Assembly: GCA_030267565.1 (NCBI GenBank)
Contig: BRXU01000014.1
Span: 1,524,001-1,588,000, forward strand
Source of the DNA: Pleodorina starrii
Lineage: Eukaryota; Chlorophyta; Chlorophyceae; Chlamydomonadales; Volvocaceae
Direction of reading: 5' to 3'
Length of the DNA stretch: 64,000 nucleotides
A model generated the notes under the pieces. That model saw nothing but the letters and a program-made list of their open reading frames with translations, made no database searches and was not told where the DNA came from. A program made the position numbers and the translations under genes. Below, piece by piece: positions 44,456-58,400 of this stretch (positions within the stretch are counted from its first letter, which is position 1; each line of letters starts with the position of its first letter).

Positions 44456-46496
44456 GGACTAATGAATGTGGAGGAGCTGCTTTAAGAGATTGATAAGGGA
44501 CAAGGAGCAGATGCGCTAGTATCAGGAAAAGGAGGAATGGGGTCACGTGTAGTATACGTAGGGTGCATCACGGTTGAAACTAATTTGGAGATGCCTAAAA
44601 ATTCCCAATAGAGCATACGGTATATTTATTTGTCTTTGTGTTATGTCATGTGCCGTGTTGAAGCGACATGGACCTCAGCCCGATCCGAGCTGCTTAGTAA
44701 CGCTGAGTTGAAACCATACAATAGGACTTATTGCGTTTGTGTAGGCTGCCGTTGCCTGAACTCTAGTGCATTGACATCGCCACAAGCTTGCTTTGTGCCT
44801 TAAACGCATGTGGCGTGTCTTATCTTGTCCTGTCCTGGCGTTGGTGAGGCAACGGCTCGACCCAAGGGGACCGAACGATCCCGCCACCCACGGAATTGTA
44901 TGTGCCGCAGGGCGGACGGGCGGGCGCACATCCCTTCCCGCCAAGCGCAGGCCTTGCCGAACTGATGTTCGGACATGGCGAGTCATTTCGCGCCTGGCCA
45001 GTGGCCACTGCTCCTGCTGGTCTGAGGGTGCGGGGTGCAACCAGGCTCGAACATCTGAAGCCCAAATCGAGCTACGGCGATACGAACCACTAACTCCCCC
45101 CCCCCCGTCGCAAGAACCGACAACAACCTGGCGACGCTCAACCATTCCGTTGCAAAAGCGCTCTCAGCGCTTCCCAACCGCCTCGGTCTGCAAGCCAGCG
45201 CTTCTCAGTCGCCTCCTTCTCCAGCCAGCGGGCAGCCAAGCGTCGGTGCGTCTTCGTCAAGAGAGGAGCGCCGGGTCAAAAAGAGGAGCGCCGGCCTTGG
45301 GGGACGGGCGGCATGTGCAGAGGCGAGGTGAAAGCCACGGCGGCACCGGGAAACCAACCGTGCAGCGCCGCACCGTACAGAGGACTGCGCAACCCCCTCT
45401 GCATCGCCTCCGCAAAGACAAGGCAGGAAAGTCAATGGCAAGGCAGGGGAAGACAAAGCTGTCTCTCTTTATTGGCAGGCAAACAAGTACGGTAACAAGA
45501 GTCTTTCCGTCGCCGTCGTGTTCGTATGGTGTGGAGCAAGGGGGCGCACGTCCGTGCTCCCATCCGGGCGCGTCAATCTCGGTGCCAATCTCGGTGGCAA
45601 TGTCGGTGGAATGAGCGACGCCCCCCACAATCCGTTGTTCAAGCAATGACTGCGTTCTCTAACTTGCCCCAGCACCTTTATCCTCGTAACGCCGGAGAGC
45701 GCATCTGACCGCAACCCTTCCCTTCACACACACAGAGAAGCCCAAAGCGACCCCTCGCCGCTGGTCCCGAACCAAGACCTCAGCTGCCTTAACTGGCCCC
45801 ACCACATCTTTACCCCAGCAACTACAACGCAAGCGCTCGAGACACTCCCCCCCCCGGGAAATTCTGCCCCAAATTCCGGCACATCACAATCCTACACTAC
45901 ACGACTAAGCCGCCATGCGGACAGCTGATGCCGCACCTCCCTCAGCCGTTCTGTCCCGAAGTTTCGGTCATCGTCTCTTCTCATGTGGAGGGCGCATGTG
46001 TGCACCCCGGCGCGAGTATGCGCCCCCTAAACCCACCCTGCCAGACCAGACCCGGCACGGCCCGGGCAAGGCAGGCCAGTGACCCAGCTGCCGGCGTGAA
46101 CCCGACCAGATCCAGCCAAGGGGTTCAAGCAGAGAGGGCTGCGTGTCTGATATAGGATAGCTGCCGCCACCTGATCTCAAGAGCTGTTGCCGGCTGCGCA
46201 ATCCCCGGTGCTGCGCTGCTTGTGGCCCCAAGCCCATGGCCATCGTGCACAAATGCCGGCGCAGCTTTTCCGACACCACGGATTAAGAGCCGCCGCAGCA
46301 CCCGATCCGCAGCGAAGTCACCGGCACCAGGACAAGCAGGCGGCTGGCCAGCTTGCGTGCGTGCCAAACCCTAAATCCCCGTACCCGTACACGCTCGGGC
46401 CGAGCCGCGCGACGATGTCTTGCGGAACGGGCAGCCACTCCTAAGAGAAGAATGACCGCTCCCGACTGGCGAGCAGCCGACCGACCCATGGGTCAG
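44456..46496. other. Intergenic: GT49 upstream region and HDAC 3' region
   Basis: About 2 kb without a recognisable exon. The GT49 promoter should lie just above 44455, where there is an AT-rich block (44560-44660). The HDAC 3' UTR occupies the right end; no TTACA was found for it. A poly-C run lies at about 45096-45106. Confidence 0.45.
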
Positions 46497-49400
46497 TTAG
46501 TATTGATCGTACTGTCCGTCGTTGCCCAACGAGCCGTACCCGCCGGGCAAGCCCATGTTCCCGGGTAGCCTCACGCCCCGCGCCGCGGCCGCCGCTGCGG
46601 CCGCCGCCGCCGCCGCGGCCGCCTGCTGGCCGTCCGCCAAGCCCTCCCCGACCTGCTGCATGCGGGCTGCCGTGGCGGCGGCGGCGCCGCTGCCGTCGTT
46701 CCCGAACGCCGCCATCCCGCCGCCGTTGGCCGTAGCGCCGTAGCCACCGCCGCCGCCCTCCATCTTGATTTCCTTCATAGGACGTGGCGCAGCAGAAAAG
46801 AAATCGGGCGGGAGACGCACATCGGTAAAACAGAAAACGTGCCCTGCCCTGCCCCCACCAAGAGCCCTCCATTGGGTGCCGAGACACAAACACATACCCG
46901 ACTCACCCCTCTTGCCGCCAGTTGCTGCTGCAGCTGCTGCTGCGCCTGCGCGTTAGCCACCAGATGCTGCATGACCGCCAGCCGCGTGCTGGGATCCGCC
47001 GCCGCCGCCGCGACCGCCGCCGCCACCGTCGCGACCTGCTGCGAGCGAGCCAGCGCGGCAATATCAAGTGGCGGGCCGCTGGGCTCAGGCCGAGGCGGCT
47101 GCGGCGGCGGCGCCGTCGCCGCCACGGATGTGCCCGCGACGCCGCCGCCGCCTGAGCCTGGCGCCCGCCCCCCGGCTTCCGCCGCGGGGCCGGCACCCGA
47201 AGCTGCCGCCGCCGCCGCTGCCGCTGCCGCCGCCTCGTGCGCCTGCTGGGCCTGAGCTTGCGCTTGGGCCTGGGCTTGCTGCTGCTGCGCCTGAGTTTGG
47301 ACGCCCTGCATGTCCTCCGCCTGCGGGAGGAAGGGAGGAAGGGACGGAAGGGAGGGATGCATCAATCATACCGGTAAATTCATAATCAGGCGACATCATG
47401 GAGGGCGGGCGCATTGGCCGGCAGGGGCCGGCACCGACAGCTTCAGGACACCCACCTTGCACATCGCCCAGAGGAGGCCGCCCATAAAGATCAAACAACA
47501 GGAGGCGCCAGGCGCCTCGCAAAACCTCCCGATCCTGCCCGGGCGGCGCGTCTTGCGGCCGCCCCACCAGACACACACAACCGACACTGCCCTAGACCCC
47601 CACACAGCACAGTCCCGGCTCCATCAAAGCCGAAGACCGTCATCGTCTCGGCTGCCGACGGGCCCCATCTCGATGAACACCCGCCCAGCCCTCCAGCCCT
47701 ACTCGTCAATCCAACCGCCCTCCCACGCGCACCTGCTGCTGCTGCTGCTGCTGCTCCGCGCCGCGGCTGCCAACCGGTGCCCCGGCCCCCTCCGCCCCGG
47801 GGAACCTGCGGTACATCTTCCCCCCGTGGAGTGACGAGGGGTCGTCCCCGAAGCCACCCCGCCCGCTGCCCTCCTCGCCGTCGCTCTCGTCGCCATCGCG
47901 GACCCTGGGGGGGGGGGGGGGGCAGCAAGCGGGGCGCAAGGTGGGACGCAGGGGGCGGTCGGCCGGCCGGGCACCGCATCACACCGCACGGGACGATAGC
48001 ACAAACATCCTCCACCAATATCACATCGCGCGAACCCTAAGACTTGACGGTGGTGCAGAGAGGACACACGGCCGAGCGGAACGATGAATCCAACGCGGAG
48101 GAAAGGATACACACAGGTACCACACGGAAGGACGGAACCCGTTGCAACCCCCCTCCGCCCCCGCGCCCGCCCCCGCCCTCGCCTCGCCGCCTCGCCTCGT
48201 GGCCCTCGCGTCACTGCCCAATCGCTCACCTGCGCGCCTCCTCGTGTGCCCTGCCCCCTCCCCGCACATCCGGATCCTCCTCGGGCAGCCCCTCCTCCGC
48301 CTTCTCCCGACCCAGGCGCGGCGGCACGTAGGCCATCTGGGCGCTGGGCACCGGCGGCAGGTGGCTCAGGTGCTCCAAAACCGCCGTCTGCGGGCACATC
48401 ACAAACAAACAAACGATTAAAACACAAGAAACACAGTAGCCATTGCATCAGTAACAGCAGCAGGAACAGCAGCTGGAGAAGCTGACGTGGGAAACAAAGT
48501 AGCAGCGTGCCATTCAAGGGGCAGAAGGGTCAAGAGAGTGGGCCGCCTCCCCGGGTCGGTTCGCCCAGCAGCTAGTCCGTCACGTCAGCTATTGGGGGGC
48601 GAGGCAGCGCAAGGCCCTTTTGTGACGCAAGGCACCTGCCATCCGGCGCGCCCCGAAACCCCAACCCAACCCATGTGCCCATCTGCCAAGCCCAGACCAC
48701 GCATGCCCTCTCTCTTTTCATTAACGGACCGGAAGCCACCAGCCCAGCCCAGCCCGGGGGCCCAGCCCGCATACGCCCTCCAACCCGGCCCCACCCACAC
48801 GCCCCCTCCACCTTGATTTGCTCCAGCTCCTGGCGCTCGTTGGCGTTCTTCATGTTGGACACGGCGATGCGCAGCCGCTGCGTGTCCAGGTACCTGGGGA
48901 CAATAAAAACGGCCCGGGGCGAGGGAGGGGAGCAGAGGGGAGCGGAGCGGTCTTCGAGTCCATCTACACGCGTCTTCATATATTCGATACGGGTCTTTAT
49001 TTGATGGCCATCTTTTGTCACTCTGTCAGCTCGGCCTCACTACCGCAAAAAAAGGGAACCCGGCGGGGGCGAGGGTTCCCGGGGGCAGGTGGCGCGAGGG
49101 TTCAAAGCGAAAGCGAGGCACCCCACCCCCGCCCGGCCAACGGGCGCCGCTGCAAAAGGGCAACCCCCCCCTGCGCCCGCTCAACTCGTCGTGCCCGTCA
49201 GCTGCTGCCCCGGCCCTTTAGCCCAGCCCCAGCCTCCTCCCTCCTCCCCCGCCCTGCTCACATGTTGAAGTCGTCCAGGGCCTTCTCGGGGAGCCTGCGA
49301 ACAGAACAGAACAGAAACAAAAAGAGAACAGGCAGCGGGCGGGTCTTACGGATGCCGGGTGGATGCGTCCATGGGAGCAGCGGCAGAGGCCACAGACGGA

Positions 49401-52400
49401 GGGGGCAACGAGGGACCGATGTGGACGCAGCGCGCCTCGCCTCAGAACAGCAGCAGCAGCACGGCCGCCGGCTGGAAGACGCATCGATCCCCCAAACCCC
49501 AACTATTGGCCAAGTCCTATGACCCAACCAGCACCTGCATACCGATAGCCCCTTCTGCCCTCGCCCCACGTCCGTCCTCCCTGTCCCTCCTCCCGCCTGC
49601 CCCTTCTTCCCATCCCGCGCCTCCTCGCCCAAACCCTTTCCCTCTCCACCCCGTGCTCATCCCCCCCGTGGGCTCCCCTCTCGTCGTTCCCCCTCGGTCA
49701 CCTCACCCGTCCGGCAGGTCGATGTTCATCATGCGCCCCGTCTCGTAGCACCAGCACCGCGCCACGTTGCGCAGCGTGTAGCCGCCCCCGCCCAGGATCA
49801 GCATCGGCACATTGAACCTGAGGGAGAGATAATGGGCGCATGAGCCGATCCGATCGAGTACGTTGTGTATTGGGTCGAGCCGCCGAGCGAGCGAGCGAGG
49901 GGAAGGGGAGAGAGACGGGCGAGCGAGCGAGGGGAAGAGAAGAGAGGTTGACAGGGTGGGGCGCTAGCCGTGATACGGCGGGGCCGACATGCCAGTAGAC
50001 AGATGAATGGCCCACCCGCCCACTGCCGAGCCTAGGCTTGTGCCGTGAACTGCGGGGAAGAGAAGGGCTCATCCGCGCTGGATTGAGCTGGGCTGGCATT
50101 GCTCGTGCAGCCGTGTGTCCTCTTTGGGCCCCTTACTTTGCCAGGTATTCCAGGCAGTTGCTGTGTCCCTCCAGCGACAGGTTGAAGCAGCCCAGCCGGT
50201 CGCCCGACAGCGAGTCGGCCCCACAGCACATCACGATGGCGCCCGGCTGAAACATCTCCATCACCTGAGGTGACAGGTGGGGTGAGGTGAGGTGACAGGT
50301 GAGGTGGGGTGAGGGACACAACACCGACAAGACGAGACGAGATGAGACAAGACAAAGACAGGGGCCCGGGAGCGAGGGGTTTCAGCGCGGAAGGAACTCA
50401 GGACAGAATGCACAGGACAGAGAACGAGTCGCCGCGCCTCGAGAGAAGGGCCACACTGTTTATCACCGTCGCTTCCCCAACGACCCAATAGCGGGCTCCT
50501 GAGGATGCCGCCGCCAGAAGACCAATTTCCCAACCGCCGCCTGCCGTACACGCCGTACCTTCTGCATGATGGGTTCGTACACCAGCTTGTACGAGTCGTC
50601 GTCCATGCCGTCCTTGAGCGGCACGTTGACCGTGTAGCCCTTTCCCTTGCAGTACCCAATGTCGTCCAGCGCGCCGGTACCCGGGAAAAACTCGCCGTAC
50701 TTGTGGAACGACACCTGCCGTACGGTTCCAAATTGTCCCATCCGGGCACTTTCTCAATCGTCGCTTCCCTCCCTCCCCAGGGGAACAACACACGCGAGCA
50801 AAGAGCTGATCGCTGCTTTCAGGGCCGACCGGGCGTGTCATCCAGGCCCACCGCCGGCATCACTTTCGCCCACACGCCCGCCCGCCCGCGCGGTTTGGGC
50901 GGCCCACATTCCGTCCACTTTCCAGCCGTTGGCGACGCCGCAGAGGCGCAGCGCGCTGTGTAGCCTCCAGCTGTAGCGCCACACAGGCCCCATCTACTGG
51001 CAACGCCGCGAGGGGGACAAAGCGCCGGCGCCCGTAGCCAAAGCCGTTCTACCGCAGCTGCGCCGCGCGGTAACGGGAAACTGTGGCGGCGCAAACCCTC
51101 CTTCCTAACCCCACGGTGCCACCGCCACGGGCGTCGTCAGCGGACTCCGCTGCCACGATCGGCCGTGTGTGGGGGGGGCGGCCAAGGGCCCTTCGCACTG
51201 CATGCTCGTGCAGCAAAGCTGCCGAGCACGTGGCGGTGGTGCCGCCGCTCGGGCGACACCGGCACGGCCATCCCTGGCGCGGCACCAAGCTGTGGACTCA
51301 GCGCGTCGGGGCTCCTTAGCCAGACCTTGGTGGCTGGGCTTCCGCTGCTACCACTTCCCTACCGCCACCGCCCCGGCTGGTGCTGCAGCCGTCCCGCACT
51401 CCGCGGCGGCGGCGCCTTCCTCCCTCCAAACGCCAACCGTATGGTGCACTCGCTGTGCCTGGTTTCTGGACTGACAGATTTCTGTCCTGGCACCCAACCC
51501 AACCCAATGAAGCAAGTGCCGGTGGGTACGTCCTCATCCCCGGTCCAGCGCACTTGCACCCACACCGCCCCGAGTCCCCAATGCCCCGGACCCCTCCTCG
51601 CTGCCAGCCCAGCCCAGATGCCCCGCCCCTGCCGCCCAAGCCCCTCTCTGTCCGGACTTCGGAGCCGGCCCCTCCGTTGTCCCCTGTCACTCCCGCACCC
51701 TTCCCTACCCGTTGCCGCCGTCTTAACCTCCCCTCGCCGCCCGGCGCCCCTCCCTCTCCTACCGTCATGACGCGGTCGGTCAAGTAAAAGGCCTCCTCCA
51801 CTCCGTCGCCGTGGTGGATGTCAATGTCCACGTACAGCACCCGGGCGTACGTCTGCAGGAGGGCGAGACGGAGGTGGCGATGGTGGCGGTTTGCGGTAGA
51901 GCGAGGTGGGGATGTCAGCCCCGAGCTCGGCGACAAAGACGGGGAAGGCCGGCGTGCTGGCTGCACGCTGCATCAACGCCACCTCCCCCCGCACCCAAAC
52001 CCTCCCCTCGCCACCCGCCTGTCAGCTTGCCTGGTCGGACTGCTCCTCCCTACCCCAGCCTCCCCCTCCAACCAGATTCAACGACGTATGCCCCCCTCTC
52101 CCCGGCCCCCCACCTCCACCTCCACCTCCTAGCCCCAGCCCCCCACCTCCCCCTCCTGGCCCCACCTTGAGCAGCTCCAGAATGGCCATGACGATGTCGT
52201 TCACGTAGCAGAACCCAGAGGCCTCCGCGCGCTTGGCGTGGTGCATGCCGCCTGCCGTTGTAACACACGGTAGCGGCCAGGGCCAGGGGGATGCGTCGGA
52301 AGGGCTGGGGTGGGGGGGAGAGAGGCCGGGCTTGTGGTGTCCGAGGAAGGAAGTGTTGAAGGAGCCAGGCGGTGTGCGGTGCGGCAGCATGCCAGCATCC

Positions 52401-53925
52401 AAGGTCATGCTAGAGGGCCCCCACGTGGCGAAGCGGGCGGGCACGAACCTCGAGTGACATGGCGCGAAAGCGGACGCCTCGGAGCATGGGCATGCGTTCA
52501 TCAGCACAACGCCTGATGCAGCTGTGCTGAAAACTGGGCTCTGACTGGGCTGTCTAACAGTAGGGGGCGCTCGTTATAAAACAGGATGCGGAATTACAAG
52601 GGCCAGACTTTGTGTGACTCGGGGTGCGGATTTGGCTGCATCCTTGCGATGGACCAGGAGCTTGGTAGGCGCTACCTGTCCAGGGGCTCGGTTTGTTCTC
52701 CAGGAGCATGGTCGGCGCTCCTTGACTCTTTCACGCTTCGTGCGTCGTGCGGGCTTGGTGCTGGTGGGCCTTGGTGGCTTTGCTGTTGGTGCCCCTTTGC
52801 GGGTGCCCCTGGGGTAGGATGGACAGTCTGTCTAGCCTGTACGGCTAGCGACCGGTGTGACAACCGGTCCCCCTTGTGATCGTCGATTCCTAACGGCCGA
52901 TGACGTTGCCTGCCCCGGCGCTGTGTTCGAGACCCGTCCCGTATCAAAGCAGTTCGTCCGCTTGTGGTGTCTTTTATTTACTTCAGCTTGCACAGAAAGA
53001 GCAAGCGGTCATGCAATGCGACGGTGATCACCCGCATGGCAAGCTTTCGGTGTGAACATGCCGATGGGCGTCGTGGGTCTCGTGGGTCGCTTGCTGGACA
53101 GCATTGTTTGTAGATACTGTAACACACGGTTGACTATATTTTTGGCCGCATGGCACGTCCCCTTGACCATTACGCAGCTTTTTGGTTGCAATCCGGGCCC
53201 TCCCAGCCGACCTGTAGACCTACCGGACCAGTTGAAAGCGATTTGCGCGTTGCCGCTGGCCAACTGCGCTGCTCCATCCACCGAGCCTCCAGAGTAGACC
53301 TGGGCAAGTCAATTGCGGGTGACTTCCAGGGCCGCTGCCGTTCCGGAGGACGCGAACGCGGACAGCCCTGGTTCAAGCACTCACCTGACAGTACTCGTAC
53401 AGCCCGTCGAAGACCGGGCAGTCTGCCTCGCCGGCAATGCCCATGTTAAAGCGTCGCAGCTGCGTCATGTTATCGTCGACCGTGTTTGGCGTCACTCCTC
53501 GCAGAAAGTTGATGTAATCTGGGTCCGTGGGCGGGAGGGGAGCTAGTTGGCGGCCTTTGGGGCATAAGAGTGCCCAGAGACCGATGTAACTTGTAATATT
53601 CCCGTCACATGGTGCCTGATAGCCATAAAGAGCCCGGCTGCGACGGCATTTGGCCCTAGCAACGCCGCAGTCCCGGCAGTCTACGCTGCCGACGCATCTC
53701 GGGCCTGTTTCCTTGGCACATACCGTCCGCATGAAAAGCAGTGATCTCCTCAAACTCCCTTGGGCGTGGCCGCTGGACCATCATCTTCTTGGTGAGTCCA
53801 TAACTGTCAACCAGCGTGTAGCACATACGCGCTCGGTGCGGCCGCATAGGATTGCCACCACCGTAACAAAAGTTGCCAATATCTTCATCATAAAAGTAGG
53901 ATACCACTTTCTCGGCGGGTTTCAT
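46497..53925 (-). CDS. Class I (RPD3-type) histone deacetylase with Ala/Gln-rich tail
   Basis: Fourteen exons: 53925-53724, 53518-53385, 53299-53224, 52251-52166, 51852-51763, 50714-50559, 50264-50137, 49817-49707, 49294-49262, 48893-48812, 48387-48230, 47904-47733, 47320-46907, 46772-46497. All phases match, giving 705 residues. It removes acetyl groups from histone lysines in the nucleus. The catalytic set is complete: His141-His142 ([19 protein letters not shown]), zinc ligands Asp177 and His179 ([10 protein letters not shown]) and Asp265 ([12 protein letters not shown]), and Tyr304 ([14 protein letters not shown]). Residue numbers run one ahead of human HDAC1. After about residue 420 an acidic/Gly/Gln linker (polyQ at the end of exon 12) leads to a long Gln/Ala tail ending NDGQYDQY, not found in animal HDAC1. 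Exon 9 is only 33 bases. The last exon uses an AAG acceptor (46773-46775). The largest intron is 972 bases. Confidence 0.95.
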
Positions 53926-55461
53926 GTTTGCGGCCGCTCAGTCGCTTGGTGGGTTCAGGTTTTCTACAGAATCGTGTAATGATATTCGCGGGTCCAGCAG
54001 TGCAAAGTTTGGGTTACTGTAAGAATGTAAGGAAGTGTAGGCCGCAGCACTGCCAAGGTTAGTTTTACTGCTCCGAAACCAGCAATGAATCAGGTCCCTT
54101 TTGTCCCACTGAGACCCTAAAAATGCGTTTCTATAATTGACTTTGTACCTGGTGCTGCATATACGCCTTTCGAGGATAACTGTAGCGCTGCGGCTGAGTT
54201 TGACGACGAACTGGCTAAACCGCGTATTGTACCACGCGGAATGGCTACTCACCTCTAGTGTTTCCATTCTGGATATTCATGAATTCCCATACATCTCCGT
54301 TGCTCGACCGGTAGCAACAAGAGTCGTATCGTAACCCTGGCACGATTTCCTGCAAGCTAGACAGCTAGACGACTCCATACACATGCCATTGCCGGTGTGC
54401 CTCCCATGCATATCACGTACTATAGGTTATCCTTGCAATCTGCTGTCAGCATTGTATCCGACCCAGGGGTCGGTTGCCGCACCCTCGCTTCCCCGCTACC
54501 AACTTCTTGGTGAAGCGGAATGACCAACCTTTCCTTGCTGAAACACCCACATGAACGTGTTTTATTATGCCTGTAGCGTCTCTAGCAGTTATCTATCTGT
54601 TCATCGCACGTTGTCGTAGCCACCGGAGCGCCCGCCGGAGTACTTGAAATGTATTCCAACCATGAGGTTACGGTTACAAGTGCGGTGTTTGCCCGTTACG
54701 GCAACGAAAGTGACGGCAAAGCCAACATCGTCGAGGCACAGAGGCCGCACATCCTGCTGCCACAAACCTGACCCACGATGCACCGATGACCCAAACGCGC
54801 GCGCGCCCTGCTCCTGTGTGGGTAGTCCCCTCTCGTCTTCAACTTCATCCACTCGTGTCCACCTCAGCATGTCCCATCTGAGACACACCAGAGCTCGCGA
54901 GAGCCACCCCACGGGTGGGTGGTTTCAAATGACCTCCAAAGTCCCAAAGCCACCCCGCAGCGGCTGTTACCACACGGACCCAAGGCCTGCCCCATCCATG
55001 AGCACCTAACACTCTTCACAGGCAAATTCCCCATTACATATACAACACATGCGCGCGCAGGCAGGAGACAGCGACCACTTTATACTCCCTCCTCGTAGCC
55101 CCGACTCCGCACCGCAAGGCAATCAAGGCCCTCCCTGCTTTTCTTCTACTTCTGATTCCACGCCTCCTGCGCGCGCCTCTCACGATGCGGCTGCACGCTA
55201 CGGTACTATGCACCCATCACACTCTTCCCTTCGGGGCGGCGGGCAAGAGGCACACGCGGCTCGTCTGCACAGCGGCAGCAACGAGGCAACCGCGCCATCG
55301 CCGCTGTCACAAAGCGGAAGACGAGCGGCTGAGATAAACGGAGGACGGCTCGGCAGAGGGAATCCGGTGCCGCGACCCCAGCGGCGTTGGCCCCGGTTAC
55401 GCGCCAGCACCACCCTTCTCCGCCCGACCTGGAACAGGTGCTTGCTCCTAAGAGGCTGTCC
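53926..55461. other. HDAC promoter region and NRS/ER 3' UTR
   Basis: No additional gene found. Left part: AT-richer upstream region of HDAC. Right part: 3' UTR of the rhamnose synthase gene. An open minus frame (54912-54601) has no relative. Confidence 0.5.
55034..55038 (-). terminator. TGTAA poly(A) signal of NRS/ER
   Basis: TTACA on the plus strand, that is TGTAA on the coding strand, 424 bases after the stop codon, in an AT-rich context. This distance fits the long 3' UTRs of these algae. Confidence 0.55.
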
Positions 55462-58400
55462 TTACCGGCCGCGCATTTCGCGAACCGCCTTGCACACCTC
55501 CTCCTTCTGCAGAGGGCAAAGCCACACGATGGGCCACGAGGGTGATTGGACGTGTGAGGCCAGTGGCGTAAAAATAAGATACCGCAGCGGAGGCCAGGGG
55601 CAAGAGAAGACCGCCAACGTGCTCCTTGGACTCTGAGCATGAGACCCGCCGGCTATTTGCGGCTGCCGGCCAGGCAGTGCGCCGGCTGTGCGCCGGCTGC
55701 TGATAATGTAAAAGGGATGGGAATGGCGCCTGGGCACTCCGCGGCATCCTCCTCCCTGCCCCTGCCAATGCACCCGAGTACCTGCAACCTCACAGCAGCC
55801 GACCTGCCCGTTGACTCGCCCCCGGAGTACCCTCTCCCAGTCCTCATCATCTCCCGGGACCCAGCTGTGACCTTCACACAACCCTGGGGGTACCGGTACC
55901 CCAGTTTTACCTGTTGCGCCGCCGGCTCGAACACGTATTTGATGAGCGACTCCCGGATTGGCAGCAGCTCTGGGAACTCGCCTTGTATCTGCACCAGCAC
56001 CGACCCGGCGACAGCGCAGCGTCACAAGTGCTCCATGCTCCCTCCCACCAAACTCCGTTGCCCTGCGACCGTGACCGCGTTGCCCGGCTCCGCCATCACC
56101 CAGCTCCCCGCGATGGCCCTCGAGGCGCGAACCTCTCCAATACGCCCCCAAAATACAGCACAGCGGACACCGGATCTTGGCCCCCTACACGCTCCAATTC
56201 CTCGTGCTTTGTGTTTTGTGTCTTCCGCCCCCACAGCGCCCGCGTCCAATCCGCCGTCGCAACCCACTCAGGCACTCACCCGCGCTGTGTCGAGCAGGTT
56301 GTTGGAGCGCGGCGCCACGATGACCTTGGCCTGCTCCTCCACCGAGAAGTTGGCCCACGTGAACTCGGGGTCGACGTACTGCTTGTACAGCTCCAGGATC
56401 TGTGTAAGGCGACAGGGGTTGACGGTTGAGACGCCGGTCCGGGACCGGGGCCGGGACCTCCCCGGCCTTTGGCATTCAACACGCCACCCAGCTCACCTCG
56501 TTGTGGCTTATGGCCCCTGGGTTGGTGAAGTTCATGACGCCCGTCAGGCCGCGCTTGGCCTGCGCGGCACGTCGGGGGGCAGTGGAGCAGCAGCAGCAGC
56601 GCCGGTGACTCGACACTCGGTGGGATGGCGGCCCGTCACAGCACAGCACAGCGCAGTAAGGAATGGATGCACCGGAGATGGCCTCACGCGGGTGCAGCGG
56701 CACACGAACAGCGGTTCGGCTGATTACGAACACGGGGAGCCAGGGCGGGGGAGTCAGGGCGGAGGCACCGTTGCCAGCCTCCCCAGACGTTTGGGTTCCC
56801 CGGTAAGCCCACCCCGGCCCGGCGGCTCACCATCTCAATGGACATGGGCAGCAGCTCCGGGAGCACCGTCATCGAATTAGGGATGTTGATTACCTGCACC
56901 GACGAGGCAGCAGCAGCGTCGCGGGCATGGAAGGAAGAGGAAGAGGTTGGGCTTACACACCGAACCACCGGGGTCACTTGCCCAGCCCATCGTCCGGGGA
57001 CTCGATCCAGTTAACGACCACGACGCCACCGGGACGACCCTGCGCCCGGACACCGGCGGTTGGCAGGCAGGCAGGGAGGCAGAGCAGGGCTGCGACGCCC
57101 CGAAACCGGTGGGCCCGAGGGTGACCTCGCCGGCGTGCCGTACCTTGTCGTACTTGATGATTTTGGTGATGAAGTTGCGCGGGTAGGTCATGTCGGGCAC
57201 GATGGGCATGCGGACCCGCAGCGTGAGCACGTTGGGGTACTCCCGCAGCAGGCTTTCCACCATGGCCTGGAGAGGGGTGGAGAAAGACGCGGAAATTGGC
57301 AGGAAAGAGGCGGATATTGGCAAAGGCGTGCCGGAGGGAAGGAAAGAGCGCATGGGCGGCCGGCATCGAGCGAAAGCAATGCGCCGTGGTCTGTCCAACC
57401 CGCATCCACGCACGAAGCTACAACCGCCCGCCGCGACCATCTCCCCAGCCTCTACACGCCCAGCCCGCACCGCGTTTGCCGTGCCGCGTCGGCGCCGTAC
57501 CTTCGTGTACGAGTAGTACGACCCCGTGAAGTTGGGTTTGTCGCTCTCCTTGAAGCCCTTGCCGCTGTTGACGGGGAAGTCCTCATCGTAATGGAAGATG
57601 CAGCCGGTGCCGTAGTAGGTCATGTGCAGGCCGCGCTGCGCGCATACGTCCGCCAGGTTGAGGCAGCCGATCACGTTGGCGCGGATCGTCTCCACTTTAT
57701 GCGTCTCGCACCAGTCGCTGTGGGGCGGCAGCGGCAGCGGCGGGGCGAAGCGGGGATTGAGGGTGGCAGGGCAGTCGCGGTGCGGCGCCAGGCAGACGGC
57801 AGTGTCAGGGCCCGGATGGGTGGATGGATGGATGGATGCAGCGCGGGGGCTTTTCTGGGCTACCGCAGTAACGGTGCCGGGCGCTGCAGCGGGCACGAGT
57901 TCAGCACTCAGCAGCGTCTTGCGCTACACGTAGCGAGCGCAAGGTGATGGATACAGGTGGCCACGATCCGACCCAAAATGCAGCGGCCAGCAGCCGCCAG
58001 GAAAGAACGGCAGCATGGCTCCAGCGGGGCCCCGCACGGTCCCAACACCCAGAGCCAGCTTGTACCCAGCTTCTGCCTGATAGCGCTACGCCCCAAGAGG
58101 CCGCCGGTTCCCTTACACATTTGGCCGCCCCGTCACGCCAGCCGCGCTCAGCACGTGGGTCGGCTTGTACTGAGGGAGGGTACGGAAATGCGGGCCAAAC
58201 GGGGCTTCAGTCAGAGGAGTGCTTTGTTCTTGTGGTTGTGCATTAGCCACCAAAATTACGTGCACCAGAGGAATTGGGCATCATGCCGTTAGTTGCATGC
58301 ATGCAGGGGCGGCGACCTGGGTACCATGCTTTGGGTGCACGCAGTTGAGGCATGGTTGTGAATCAAATGAGGTGACGCACCTTTTCCAAATCAGCAATGA

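Noticed and set aside
44181..44546. Hydrophobic N-terminus (MTPFLLFLILAHLLL) upstream of GT49 in another frame
   Set aside because: The frame begins with GTG, no ATG is available, and no clear splice pair joins it to the enzyme frame. A missing anchor exon is noted instead as a question.
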